Shown here: positions 32,302-42,949 of the stretch, piece after piece
How positions within the stretch are numbered: the first letter of the stretch is position 1
Layout of the letters: each line of letters opens with the position of its first letter
Assembly (NCBI GenBank): GCA_033782935.1
Contig: JAWQEG010002462.1
Span: 97,001-161,000 of the forward strand
Direction: 5' to 3'
DNA length: 64,000 nt
From: Petrolisthes cinctipes
Lineage: Eukaryota; Arthropoda; Malacostraca; Decapoda; Porcellanidae
Made by a program: the position numbers and the translations under genes
Notes under the pieces: generated by a model
What the model saw: the letters and a program-made list of their open reading frames with translations, nothing else
The model's database searches: none
What the model was told of the DNA's origin: nothing

Positions 32302-32563
32302 CAGTTAATTCTCATTTTACACTGGGATGATGTATGTGAAATAGTGTGTGTAATGAATGTATGTACTGTAAACACTTATTGTACACTATATTAAACACCC
32401 ATAGCCTAATACCAGTGTATTGTACAATGAGGGTTTTCTGTACACAGTTTCATTACACACACTACATTACACATCCAATATACAAGTGTACTGTACAATG
32501 AGGGTTTTTTGTACACAGTTTCATTACACACCCAATATACAAGTGTAAAATGAGAATTAACTG
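32302..32563. mobile_element. TIR element family E, copy E2, at a LINE-C1/C2 junction
   Basis: CAGTTAATTCTCATTTTACA and TGTAAAATGAGAATTAACTG are perfect inverted ends. The interior has two TGTACAATGAGGGTTTTCTG-type units. There is no TA duplication: the left flank is LINE-C2 linker (GGCAAGTT) and the right flank is LINE-C1 RT motif A (TGGGGGACTGTATC). Confidence 0.88.
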
Positions 32564-32758
32564 TGGGGGACTGTATCAAATGCTTTCCTTAGATCACAAT
32601 AAGCCACATCCACTACCCATCCTCTATCTATAGACTCAGTCCACTTATCAATACTTATATCAGCTGCAATACTGTTGACCTCCCTGGTAAGAAACCATAC
32701 TGTTTTTTGCTGAACAAGTTGTTACCTGACATGTGCTTTATGATACTGGTCTGTAGTT

Positions 32759-32888
32759 GTTGTTGAAGTTCCTCAAGGTGTCTGGCCGAGCAGCCCCCCT
32801 GAACTCCTGAGGAAGGTCATGGCCTGAACCGGGCTTTCCCACAGTGCCCTCAGAGAGTGTATGTTGTGTTGTTGGTGAGTGTGGTTGT
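32759..32888 (-). mobile_element. LINE-B 3' fragment B3, 11-bp target duplication
   Basis: GGTCTGTAGTT is present at 32748-32758 and 32889-32899. The insert is the terminal 130 bp of LINE-B (TTCCTCAAGGTGTCTGGCCG, CTTTCCCACAGTGCCCTCAG) with a short (CAA)n tail, matching the 3' ends at 53314 and 54373. Confidence 0.93.
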
Positions 32889-33113
32889 GGTCTGTAGTTA
32901 CTGGGGTCACTCTTATATATCCCCTTTTTAAATATTGCAGTAATATTTGCTGTTTTCCACTCCTGGGGAACTTGATATCTTTCCAAAGAGTTGTTAAAAA
33001 TAATCCACAGTGGTTCCACCAGCACCTCAGCAACTTCCAATATAACTCTTAGGTTGAGTGTGTCTGGTCCGGGGGATTTATTACGCTTTAACTTTTTCAG
33101 TGTTTTCAGTATA

Positions 33114-33365
33114 CGAGGCGTCTATTTACATAACGAGATAAGCGACACAATTCAAGTTTTGAGAAAAATGGGTTTAAAGTTTAACATCTGTGTACAAAAG
33201 GTTATAATCTCTCTATTTATACTTCATTTTAAGCCTTATTAGAAACTCCAAAAGGGGATATGGACTTCACCACGTAAATTGTAGATGTTTACTAGGGGGG
33301 GAAGACAGTGCCATTTCAATTTCACCAGAGGTGGAGTTTATCCCGTAATGCAAATAGACGCCTCA
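33114..33365. mobile_element. mariner-like MITE (GAGGCGTCTATTT ends)
   Basis: CGAGGCGTCTATTTACATAA (33114) is inverted at TAATGCAAATAGACGCCTC (33346-33364). It is 250 bp, non-coding, and interrupts LINE-C1 just upstream of ILKTLKKLKRNK. TA precedes the left end. The right flank (AATTATT) is not a clean TA duplication. Confidence 0.75.
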
Positions 33366-34165
33366 ATTATTATTATATATTATCTTCCCTTGATATTTCC
33401 ATAATTGACAATGATTTTTCTTGTCTCACTTTCAATTCTGGCACAGCTCCTTGCGGTTCGTTCATAAATACTGATGAAAAAAAACTCTGCTAACTCTTGT
33501 GCCTTCTCCTTGTCACTCGTTGTGTTGTTATTTTTGTCACCTCCCATATATAATTCTGTGATCCCAGATACTGTCTTCGTCTTAGAGTTAACATACTTCC
33601 AGAATATCTTTGGATTGCTTTTTACATTTTGTGGTATTGTTTGTTCCTTTGCTTTAACTTCTCTCCTAGTTTCTTTCCTTACTTGGTTATTTAAATGTCT
33701 GTACTCAACATTGCACTCTCTGATATTCCCTATTCCCACTGTCTGTTATTTCTTTCTGCCATTTTCCTCAATCGTTCCTTTGCTTTTTCTTAATCTTTGC
33801 CCTCAGTTTCCTATTCATGGGTAAATTCACTGTTTAAGGTTTTCCTTGATTCCCTTTCCTTAAACATTCTGCATGGTATACAATCACTGATAACTTCCTA
33901 CAATTTAGTTATAAATCTATTCCACATGTCATCGATGTCTTCAGTATTCAAGTGGTCTTTCCAGTCTATATTTTGTTTCTCCTTCATTTCTAAATAATTT
34001 CCTCTTTCATATAAATACACCTTTTTCTTTGTCTTCCTTATCTGTGGTTCTATATCACAATGAAAAGTTATGCAGGCATGATCACTTTTTCCGAGGGGGC
34101 TGTCTACTTCAACCCCCTCTACTCTTACGTCATCGTCAGTAAACACAAGTGACGTGTATAAATAA

Positions 34166-34333
34166 GGTGTGGGTCATCTAGTGGGACAGAAGAGAAGCTA
34201 CGGTACCAACATCACCACCATGAAGCTCCATTGTCTCATCTAGTGCGACACCCAATAATCTCGGGGCCTCACAAGAGTCACGGGCTACTGACACCCTACA
34301 GCCCCGAGGTTGAGGTATAGAAAAAAAAAAAAA
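34166..34333 (+). mobile_element. short poly(A) retroposon, 8-bp target duplication
   Basis: ATAAATAA at 34158-34165 recurs at 34334-34341, after an A-run (34319-34333). The 168-bp insert contains two TCATCTAGTG.GACA blocks (34175, 34238) and GCCCCGAGGTTGAGG before the A-run. It interrupts LINE-C1 endonuclease. It could be a SINE or a processed transcript. Confidence 0.7.
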
Positions 34334-34630
34334 ATAAATAAAATCCACTTTTCACTCCCTCTACATCTTGTTATGTTGCACAAAGAAACAATCTCTTATT
34401 TTTTCTATAAAACTCTGACTGTATTGGTCTCCGCTGGATGCTGTACCTGTTGTCCAGTTTATGTTAGGCAAATTAAAATCGCCTATATCTATTTTGTGTT
34501 TCGTTCTTTGTTCACCTATTTCTTGTTGTAGATCCAATAACCTGTTGTTATTCTCAGTGGTGCTATTTGGACTCCTGTATACAGCTGTGAGCAATAAGTC
34601 CTCTGTACCTTTTATATTCACTTTTATATA

Positions 34631-35187
34631 CAGACAATTCTCATTTTACACTTGTATATTGGGTGTGTAATGTAGTGTGTGTAATGAAACTGTGTACAGA
34701 AAACCCTCATTGTACAGTACACTTGTATATTGGGTGTGTAATGTAATGTGTGTAATGAAACTGTGTACAGAAAACCCTCATTGTACAGTACACTTGTATA
34801 TTGGGTGTGTAATGTAATGTGTGTAATGAAACTGTGTACAGAAAACCCTCATTGTACAGTACACTTGTATATTGGGTGTGTAATGTAATGTGTGTAATGA
34901 TACTGTGTACAGAAAACCCTCATTGTACAGTACACTTGTATATTGGGTGTGTAATGTAATGTGTGTAATGAAACTGTGTACAGAAAACCCTCATTGTACA
35001 GTACACTTGTATATTGGGTGTGTAATGTAATGTGTGTAATGAAACTGTGTACAGAAAACCCTCATTGTACAGTACACTTGTATATTGGGTGTGTAATATA
35101 GTGTACAATAAGTGTATACAGTACATACATTCATTACACACACACTATTTCACATACATAATGCCAGTGTAAAATGAGAATTGCCTG
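34631..35187. mobile_element. TIR element family E, copy E3, with six 71-bp tandem units, TA target
   Basis: The ends CAGACAATTCTCATTTTACA and TGTAAAATGAGAATTGCCTG are flanked by TA on both sides. Units of exactly 71 bp start at 34651, 34722, 34793, 34864 and onward (CTTGTATATTGGGTGTGTAA ... CCCTCATTGTACAGTACA). The sixth unit leads into the unique right part. CAG-initial ends with a TA duplication suggest a pogo/mariner-type element. Confidence 0.92.
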
Positions 35188-35698
35188 TATTCACATAAAT
35201 CACCACCTTCCTCAATACTATAGGACACCCCATGTTTCACATACATTAACAAACCTCTCCCACAGCTTTCTTCAGATATATTTTTTCCTAATAATTTGTA
35301 TCCCTTGATATTAAACTCTACAATACTCTTTTCATATCTATAGTTCTTTGGCTTCACCTCCAGTATTATTATCACATGGGGTTTCACTCTCATATATCCT
35401 ATTCTTACCTCAAGTTGTCACATGTAAAAGTATCAACATTACTAAACATCACATGTATCTTATTTTGAGACTTAATCTTTTCTCCATTCTGCCTCATCTT
35501 TACTGGATATTTTCCTCTTGGTTTCTCTTTACACACAGTAGATACCGCTTCCATGGCTTCCCTCTTACCACATCCTTCTCCTCCTCACTCTTCTCTTTGG
35601 CCTGTTTCCTTAGTTCCTTTTCTTATTCCCGTTCCTCTCTCGTCACATCATGATACACTGACACATTCCTGAATAAAAGTTCCTTAACATTCTTTAGT

Positions 35699-36490
35699 TT
35701 ATACAAGTTTCTCATGATCCTCATCTTCACTATCAAAACAATTTAGGTTCAGCTCTCCACAAATCTCTTTAAACATTAGTTTATCATGTCTCATCTTGTC
35801 TTCTCTCTCCTCCATGTTAAATCCACTTATTATTTCTTCCGGCATTCTGTGCAGTACTATATTATTCTCTCTGTGTAACATATCCTTCACTTGTTCCACT
35901 GTCTCCTCTGCAATCACACTTTTGCTTACTTTTGTAGCACTATGTGAGTTGCAAATATTTTGGGTCTCCTCCTTCACAACATCTTTGCAGGATTATACTA
36001 AATCATTCTTCACCTCAATGCAAACTTTCTCCTTAACTTCTTCAAGTAACTTACCTTTTATATCATTAATATCCTTCTGAACCTCTTGAAACTTATCCAA
36101 CTTTCCTAGTTCCAACACTTTTTGTACTTCCAATTTCTCTTTCACTTCATCCATTTCTGTGCTAATTCTGCCCTTTACTACTGCTATCTCATTCTCAAAA
36201 ACAAGAAGCTTGGCAGTTGTCTCCTTTTCTAGGTTTTTCATCTTTGTTTCCACTACATCTTGTCTCTTTTCCAGCTTTGTAAATGTGACTCAGGACCTTG
36301 ACAGCAACATTATCACACTTATTGTAATACCAGTGTAGTTTACTAGCATCACTCCTGTTTAAAAATTTATATATACAGTACTTCCCTTGATACTCCTTCA
36401 CACTTAATATGATGCCAGAATTCACAAAGACCACACCAAAATGCAGCATCAGAGTTGTTGCAGTCTGGACAAACCTTGAGCTTCCTCCTC
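35699..36490 (-). pseudogene. LINE-C1 ORF1: PHD-like finger, coiled coil, RRM-like segment
   Basis: From about 36480 the minus strand reads VCPDCNNSDAAFWCGLCEF, then WHHIKC, then WYYNKC in a shifted frame. This is a PHD-type Cys/His pattern as known in some CR1-group ORF1 proteins. A heptad-rich stretch follows (36253-35993, KNLEKETTAKLL..KEKLEVQKVLELGK). Then QVKDMLHRENNIVLHRMPE and DKLMFKEICGELNLN (35977-35699) resemble the RNA-binding part of LINE ORF1 proteins. Stops and frameshifts separate the three. Confidence 0.7.
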
Positions 36491-36727
36491 TACTTGTTTA
36501 CATCTGTTATCCCCTTCCTCCTTCAGTCATGTTTCATTAATCAGCTGATCCTGGGATGGTAACTTCTTCCTTTGTTTTAATCCACTTCTTGTTGCTGTAG
36601 ACACTTTTTTCTCCAGAGTCAGTCTTATACTTCTTAGGTTCTTATATTTGCTTTATACAACTTACCACCATTCAACTATATTTCAAACTCATTAATAATT
36701 GAAACAAAGATAGAGCCAACAAATTCA

Positions 36728-37125
36728 TATCCTTACCTAACCTGACCTGACCTGACCTAACCTGACCTAACCTTACCTAACCTGACCTTACCTAACCTGA
36801 CCTGACCTGACCTGACCTGACCTGACCTTACCTAACCTGACCTGACCTTACCTAACCTGACCTGACCTAATCCGACCTGACCTAACCTGACCTTACCTGA
36901 CCTAACCTGACCTGACCTAACCAAACCTGACCTGACCTGACCTAATCCGACCTGACCTAACCTAACCTAACCTAACCTAACCTGGGCAAACTACCGGGAC
37001 CTAACATGGGCAAACTACTGGGAAATAACCGTGGTGAAGTACAGGAAATGACCGGGGCAAAATTTTGGGACCTAGCCGGATCTGGCAACACTGCTACAAA
37101 ACATTAATTCTTTCAATAGATACTG
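36728..37125. mobile_element. MITE family M, copy M6, with expanded CCTAACCTGA array
   Basis: The right part is the family end (GGGCAAACTACCGGGACCTA, GCCGGATCTGGCAACACTGC, ATTCTTTCAATAGATAC). Its usually short TAACCT segment is expanded to about 250 bp of irregular CCTAACCTGACCTGACC repeats (36734-36985). The left TIR is missing. Confidence 0.8.
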
Positions 37126-37144
37126 TACCCATTATTTTATTGGT

Positions 37145-37146
<2 letters not shown>

Positions 37147-37225
<79 letters not shown>

Positions 37226-37535
37226 ATATTTTTTTGGTATGTAAATCAGTGAAAATAGACTATATGTATGTATGTATATGTTATTATTATTATTATTATT
37301 TTAATCTATTCTATTACTGTTTTTTAATACAAAGTTTTTACCTTTTTTTTCTCGCTAATTTATAACATTCTAAGACACTTCTTCAATGGTATTTTATCAT
37401 CATTATCAGCATCATCATCATCATCATCATCATTATTATTATTATTCAGTAAACCTAACCTAACCTAATGTAATGTCAACAGAATTTGTCAGGTGCTAAC
37501 CAGGTCATGGAAGATGAAGATAATGAAAGGTAATA

Positions 37536-37569
<34 letters not shown>

Positions 37570-37570
37570 G
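37147..37570. repeat. (TC)n, (ATT)n and (TCA)n microsatellites
   Basis: (TC)n at 37147-37222, (ATT)n at 37279-37300, (ATC)n/(ATT)n at 37399-37447 and (ATT)n at 37527-37568. Between them lies a short CCTAACCTAACCTAATG motif. Non-coding. Confidence 0.9.
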
Positions 37571-37751
37571 GTAAAAGTATAGAAGTAGTTCATTCACTAT
37601 ATTGTATATTTTAGTATCATTAACCACTATTTTGGACCATTCTAACACACTTTTCATCTATGGTGTTTCTCTGGGAGATGCCCCGTTTTAGAGATGTGCC
37701 CCATTTTACAAACATATTTTGGAAATTAATCTGACCTAACCTGACCTAGCC

Positions 37752-38012
37752 AGTAAATATTGAAAGAATTACCGTTATTGCATATGGGTTTTCTACCTTC
37801 ATTACCCACTTATTTAGACAATTTTAAGACTATTTTCTTCTATGGCATTTCCTCCACAAATGCCCCATTTCCAAGATAGGGCATATTCAGATGGGGTATT
37901 TTGACATTAGCCTGACCTAACCTAACCTAACCACATCAGACTACTGGGACCTAACCTGGGCAAACTACCGGGACCTAACCGTGGTAAAGTACAGGAAATG
38001 ACCGGGGAAAAA
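37752..38012. mobile_element. MITE family M, copy M7 (right end missing)
   Basis: It starts with TIR AGTAAATATTGAAAGAATTA and the family blocks GGCATTTCCTCCACAAATGC, CTACTGGGACCTAACCTGGG and GTACAGGAAATGACCGGGG. It breaks off before the GGCAACACTG end. Confidence 0.85.
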
Positions 38013-38059
38013 AGTCTGAGAAAGTCTACTTACGTTACAACACATTTTCTGTGTTTACT

Positions 38060-38945
38060 ACTGTCACCTGAAAAACTATGATTCTGTTTATTATTTTTTT
38101 GGTGATAAACTATGATTTATTTTTTATTTTTTTTATGATAAACTGTATCGTTTTATATATATTTTTTTTTTGTGAAAAAACTGTTTCTTTCTTTCTTTCT
38201 TTTTGTGATAAACTGTTTTTTTTTTTTTTTGTGATACTGTTTATTATTTCTTATGGTAATAAACTATACTTCTTTTTTCTTTTGGTGATAAACTATGCTT
38301 TTTTATTTCTTTTTTGTGATAAGCTATACTTTTTTCTTTCTTTTTTTGAGATAAACTCTGCTTGTGTGTGTTTTTTTTTTTTTTTTTTTTTTTTTTGGTG
38401 ATAAACTATGCTTCTTTTTTTGTGATAAACGATGCCTACTATAATTATTTTTTTTTGTGATAAACTATGCTTCTTCTTTTTCCTTTTGGTGATAAATTAT
38501 GTTTCTTTCTTTTTTTATATAAACTATGCTTCTTTTTTCTTTTTTTTTGGTGATAAACTGTTTCATTTTTTGTGTGCGATAAACTATGCTTCTTCTTTTT
38601 TGGTGATAAACTATGCTTCTTCTTTTTTGGTGATAAACTATGCTTTTTTTGTGTGTTTGATAAACTATACTTTTTTTGTGTGTGTGTGATAAACTAGGCT
38701 TATAATTATTATTATTATTATTATTAATTTTTTTTAACTATGCTTTTTTTGTGTGTGATAAACTAGGCTTATTTTTATTTTTATTTTTTTTTTGTGATAA
38801 ACTATCCTTTTCATTTGTGTGTGTGATAAACTATGCTTATTAATATTATCATTATTATTATTATTATTTTTTTTTTGTGATTAACTTTTTTGTGTGTGAT
38901 AAACTATGCTTCTTTTTCATATTTATTTATTTATTTATTTTTTTT
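38060..38945. repeat. degenerate ~25-35-bp T-rich tandem repeat (GATAAACTATGCTTC)
   Basis: About 25 units of TGTGATAAACTATGCTTCTT followed by variable T, TG or TTA runs. It ends in a T-run and G-run at 38930-38962. Unit length varies because the T-runs vary. Open frames across it are artefacts. Confidence 0.88.
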
Positions 38946-39094
38946 TTTTGGGGGGGGGGGGTTAGTCACTTAAAAGCCGGCACCTGATTGGTTGAACAAC
39001 ACAGGGCGCCCTAACTACATTTTTTCTAATGATTTCATACATTATTTTTTTAAATGCATAAACATACATACATATGATAATTGAGGGTAATAGA

Positions 39095-39410
39095 TATTTT
39101 ATTTAATAGTATTTTCTTAACATATTTATTTTCTGTTTATTTATCAGTATTTTCTTAACATATTTCTTTTCTGTGTATTTAATATTACTTTTTATATATA
39201 TTTCTTTTCTGTTTATATAATAATACTTTCTTAACATATTTATTTTCTGTTTATATAATAATGCTTTCTTAATATATATATTTTTTGTTTATATAATAAT
39301 TTTTTAACATAATTTTTTCTGTTTATATAATAGTACTTTCATAACATGTTTATATAATAATATTTTCATAACATATTTCTTTTTTGTTTATTTGATAGTA
39401 CCCCCAACAT
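39095..39410. repeat. ~38-44-bp AT-rich tandem repeat
   Basis: TTTCTGTTTATATAATAATA and CTTTCTTAACATATTTATTT alternate for about eight degenerate units. Confidence 0.8.
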
Positions 39411-39702
39411 TTTTTTTTTCAGATTTTGTAAAAATGTAGTGCGATTATCCTATAGTTGGCAACACTGATATTCTGCCGCGAGGTTGAAATGTCCAAAATG
39501 TAGGGCGATTATCCTGTAGTTGGCAACACTGTGGTATCCAGCCCTAGATCAGTGTTGCCAGTGTCCAATGTTGCCAGCTGAGAGGGATTGCCACCTGACC
39601 ATCTAGGTGAGTGACTGTGTTTGGGTTTAATTGTGTGTGTGTGTGTGTATGTGTACAGTACATAATATGTTCTTACCTATTTGTATCTTTACAGGATTGA
39701 GT
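39411..39702. other. duplicated GTTGGCAACACTG segment
   Basis: AATGTAGTGCGATTATCCTA, TAGTTGGCAACACTG (39432-39467) is repeated as AATGTAGGGCGATTATCCTG, TAGTTGGCAACACTG (39497-39531). GTGTTGCCAGTGTCCAATGTTGCCAG follows in inverted sense. (TG)n at 39632-39650. The shared GGCAACACTG resembles the end block of family M. Confidence 0.6.
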
Positions 39703-40436
39703 CAAGCTCGTAATGTCCCGTATTTTAAATCACAATTATCATATTTTTCTTTAAAGTTATGTATGTTTTTGACACACACCACTTCTTCTGGTAATTTGTT
39801 CCATTCGTCTATTACTCTATTTGGAAAGCTATATTTCTGTACATCTTAATCTCCTTTTCTTTTAATTAATTTCTTACTGTGTCCTCTCATTGTAGGTATT
39901 CCTTGTTGACATAAGTTATATATATCTATCTTTTCTTTTTCTGTGACACATTTGTAAACCATAATCATATCACCTCTCTTTCATCTTTCTTCTAGTTTAG
40001 GTAATTTTAGTTTCGCTAGTCTTTCTTCATAGTGTGTGTGTACAGTACATAATATTATGTGTGTGTGTGTGTGTGTACAGTACATAATATTGTGTGTGTG
40101 TGTGTGTGTGTGTACAGTACATAATATGTGTGTACAGTACATAATATTGTGTGTGTGTGTGTGTACAGTACATAATATTGTGTGTGTGTGTGTGTGTACA
40201 GTACATAATATTGCGTGTGTGTACAGTACATAATATGTGTGTGTGTGTGTATGTTTTTGACACACACCACTTCTGGTAATTTATTCCATTCGTCTATTAC
40301 TCTATTTGGAAAGCTATATTTCTGTACATATTTGTGTGTGTGTGTGTGTGTGTGTTTTTGACACACACCACTTCTTCTGGTAATTTATTCAATTCGTCTT
40401 TTACTCTATTTGGCAAGCTATATTTCTGTACATATT

Positions 40437-40467
<31 letters not shown>

Positions 40468-40593
40468 TTTTGACACACACCACTTCTTCTGGTAATTTAT
40501 TCAATTCGTCTATTACTCTATTTGGAAATCTATATATCTGTACATCTTTATCTCCTCTTCTTTTAATTAATTTCTTACTGTGTCCTCTCATTG
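39703..40593 (-). pseudogene. LINE-D 3' coding end, scrambled by (CA)n-linked duplications
   Basis: The minus-strand C-terminal RT-linked domain reads LAKLKLPKLEER, RGDMIMVYKCV, MRGHSKKLIKR, QKYSFPNRVIDEWNKLPEEVV and a terminal NFKEKYDNCDLKYGTLRA stop at about 39703. The segment FPNRVIDE.NKLPEEVVCVKNI occurs four times (39745-39850, 40250-40335, 40355-40435, 40465-40550). Copies are separated by (CA)n runs, and CAGTACATAATAT-(TG)n blocks fill 40030-40250. Copia's LTR abuts it at 40594. Non-functional. Confidence 0.8.
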
Positions 40594-40800
40594 TGTTGAG
40601 CTGGTAGATACATATGGCAGGATAAAGCAGAGGCACAGGAGCAAGGAAATTAACTTTATAATTCTGGAGGCAACACACATGGAACGTAGCAGCCAGTGTC
40701 AACCACCACCTCTCTCACTCACACATCTCCAAAACATAAACAAATGACATTTCGTGAAGCGCGGAGCATAACATCTCACACAAATTTAACATAGTTAACA
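40594..40800 (-). repeat. Copia LTR (3' LTR)
   Basis: This 207-bp LTR starts TGTTAACTATGTTAAATTTG on the minus strand and ends CTACCAGCTCAACA, i.e. TG...CA. It matches the LTR at 50954-51165 with several indels (for example loss of ACAAAACA). The flanks of the two LTRs (CATTG on the left, TGTGT on the right) are not a target duplication. Confidence 0.88.
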
Positions 40801-40839
40801 TGTATAATATGTTTGGTATTCAATTTTCTTGACTTTCCA

Positions 40840-40842
<3 letters not shown>

Positions 40843-40901
<59 letters not shown>

Positions 40902-40902
40902 C
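40843..40902. repeat. (ATT)n microsatellite
   Basis: About 60 bp of ATT repeats ending in TCATCATC, inside the Copia 3' region. Confidence 0.9.
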
Positions 40903-41124
40903 ATCATCATCTATCTCTCTATGTAACATCTCACACAAATTGAACATATTTAAAATATTCCCTCTCTTCTAAATAAAATGGAATTATATTCAAACTAATG
41001 ATAACTGTCCATGCAGCTCAAATAGATGACAACAGTATAAAAATAAAAAAACTTATAGGCAAATAGAACATAAAAAATTATTGTTCTTTTTACGAAATTA
41101 ATATACTTCAGTTAATTTGTTAGC

Positions 41125-41422
41125 TTACAATCCCAAACATCCATTTTCAAAAACACAAGCTATCTTCAAAGAATTCACTCCTTTCTTTGTTAACACATCA
41201 GCCAATTGTGCCTTTGACTCTAACCAAAACACTTTCAACTCTCCACTCTGAACCATTTCTTTGAGAATAGTTATGTCAATTCTTAATCTCTTCTCTGAAA
41301 CATTTTTCACAGAGTACACATTATCATAAAGTGAATGGTTATCTACATAAAGTTCTACAGGCAACCTTCTTTCATTATCATACAATATCTGAGACAACAT
41401 ATTTCCAAGATACTAGGCCATA
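41125..41422 (-). pseudogene. Copia RNase H C-terminal part
   Basis: QILYDNERRLPVELYVDNHSL, then KRLRIDITILKEMVQSGELKVFWLESKAQLADVLTKKG, is the end of a Copia RNase H (the DNxSL and LADxLTK signatures). It continues the frame that stops at 48088, on the other side of the Gypsy-type insertion. Confidence 0.88.
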
Positions 41423-41426
41423 ATAT

Positions 41427-42061
41427 TGTACAGTACTGTAGAGGAGGGTAACACCACAGCTGCCCCACTTGAAGCAAAATAAGCCAGAACACCTTCTGAC
41501 ATAACAAAACCACAAGGAGGGTCTCCTTCTCCCCTCTGAGCTCATCTATTTAGCTGTCATCTCTTTACAAACAAAGAGAGAGAGAGAGAGGGAGAGAAAG
41601 TGGGAGAGAGAGAGAAAGGGAGAGAAAGTAGAAAGAGAGAGAGAGAAGAATTGGGTGGAGCTTAGACCAAACTCCACCCCTTTTCAAGAAGATAATAAGA
41701 ATAATAATATCTGAATAGACTTGGCATCTTCCAAAACAGAATGTATATAAGCAGTGAAGTTGAACTAATATGTAGGATTTCCTAAACTGACTCCCAGGGC
41801 TATAACCTGTCTCCATAAGACAGAGACACAGGCATATAAGACAAGGCATTAAATATAATTCCCTGTATAGAGATAAGTATGTATAAATAAATTAAGCCTA
41901 AAGAAACTTGTGCAGTCACTTTACCTAAGAACACCACTACGCCGAGCTCGCTACCTAATACCACAACAACCACAACAACAACAACAACTACTACGACTAC
42001 ACTTCGGACTAAGGTACTGTATCAGATCCTGAACGAGTTAAAGCCTTAGAGGACTGGTACA
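41427..42061 (+). repeat. Gypsy-type element G, 5' LTR (635 bp)
   Basis: It begins TGTACAGTACTGTAGAGG and ends CTTAGAGGACTGGTACA. It is the same length as the 3' LTR at 47453-48087 and apparently near-identical. ATAT lies immediately outside (41423-41426) and after the 3' LTR (48088-48091). A GA-rich stretch at 41575-41647 gives an antisense open frame that is not a gene. TATA-like GTATATAAGCAGTGAAG is at 41741-41757. Confidence 0.95.
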
Positions 42062-42067
42062 TTTTGA

Positions 42068-42078
42068 TGGCAGCGGTG
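42068..42078 (+). other. primer binding site of element G
   Basis: TGGCAGCGGTG stands 7 nt after the 5' LTR, the usual place for a tRNA-complementary PBS. The cognate tRNA was not determined. Confidence 0.6.
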
Positions 42079-42949
42079 TTTTGCAACAAAGCAAGTTGCA
42101 AGGTAAAGACTTCACGGGAGTACAGTGACTAACATAGTTCAAGGACAAGTTGAAGGAATCTGCTTGTAAATTCTCTCAAGTAATTTCTTCAGTGGGTAAT
42201 CTTACGACCTCTAACGAGGGAGATAAACCACAAATTCTTCACCTACAAGAAACACCTGCTTTAACATAATTGCAACTGACCTACAGAGAACCTCATCTAC
42301 TTCACAACAAACAATCATCACTTCATCACTACGGCGATCCTGTTACGTAAATTCTTTCGTAAGGACAACGCCATCACTCCATCACCTCCACGCTGACGCT
42401 GACGCCTCCTTATACGTAAATTCTCTCGTAAAAAGGCAAGTCAAGGTTCATCATCTTCACTCTAATTACGACTGTTAGTGTGTTAGTGTGCGAGCTAACT
42501 AATCATCGCTTCGTCACTTCACGGTCGTCGCCCCTTCACCACATCGTCGCCTCGTCAGGCAACGCCCCAACAAAACTTCCACTCGTCGTCATCGTCGTTG
42601 CAACTACAGTCAACTAAAGTAGGTACACATTACATGTTACATTACATTAATTTTCACTTGTCCACGAACATGTTAAAAAATAGGTTCCTCAATAACAGCC
42701 CAGACAACAGAAAACAAGTGCCACATTAAAACAAAAGTAAAGATATTATCCCCCATTAATCCAAAGGTATCATAACTAACTTCGAATATCCCTGATAATG
42801 ATTCACTAGCCTCCAAGCTAGATTCCTCTACCTCCCTAAGTTTCGTTTGTGGTTCCAACACATTCGAGTACATTCCTTTCTTTCTCCAAACCTTACCCCC
42901 ATTAAAGCCTCTATCTGGTATACTATATTAACCTGTATTTTCTCCAACA

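Larger units (their letters stand above)
32564..33739 (-). pseudogene. LINE-C1 linker and RT first half, broken
   Basis: NQVRKETRREVK and SNPKIFWKYVNSKTKT (linker, 33739-33480) are followed after the MITE by LKKLKRNKSPGPDTLNL and VPQEWKTANITAIFKKG..SDPSNYRP. LINE-B tail B3 is inserted in NYRP|VS. The catalytic segment DVAYCDLRKAFDTVPH (motif A) stands at the right edge of E2. Frameshifts and stops make it non-functional. Confidence 0.8.
33898..35393 (-). pseudogene. LINE-C1 AP-like endonuclease, interrupted twice
   Basis: The N-terminal part (35393-35190) has LEVKPKNYRYEKS..EFNIKGYKLLGKNISEESCGRGLLMYVKHGVSY. E3 (34631-35187) is inserted at CEY. The middle part (34621-34361) has NIKGTEDLLLTAVYRSPNS and KHKIDIGDFNLPNINW. 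A poly(A) retroposon (34166-34333) precedes the last part (34146-33898), TDDDVRVEGVEVDSPLGKSDHACI, which is the SDH motif. Removing E3 and one TA restores an in-frame CEYIKVNIKG, so the break is purely insertional there. Confidence 0.85.
32564..36490 (-). mobile_element. CR1-like LINE-C copy C1 with ORF1, EN and RT remnants
   Basis: Minus-strand order from high to low coordinates is: PHD-like finger and coiled coil of ORF1, RRM-like ORF1 part, endonuclease, linker, RT motifs 1 to A. The copy stops at FDTVPH against E2. It is interrupted by E3, a small poly(A) retroposon, a mariner-like MITE and a LINE-B tail, and carries many stops. Confidence 0.8.

Noticed and set aside
36728..36990. Interstitial telomere
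   Set aside because: The TAACC-rich run is irregular and is bounded on its right side by MITE family M sequence.
38078..38689. Phe-rich open frames
   Set aside because: They come from the T-rich GATAAACTATGC tandem repeat.
40027..40366. His-Thr-rich open frames
   Set aside because: They are (CA)n/(TG)n microsatellite readings joined to a decayed LINE-D end.
41565..41849. 94-codon minus frame present twice (also 47591-47875)
   Set aside because: It is antisense in the two LTRs of element G and is driven by a GA-rich stretch.
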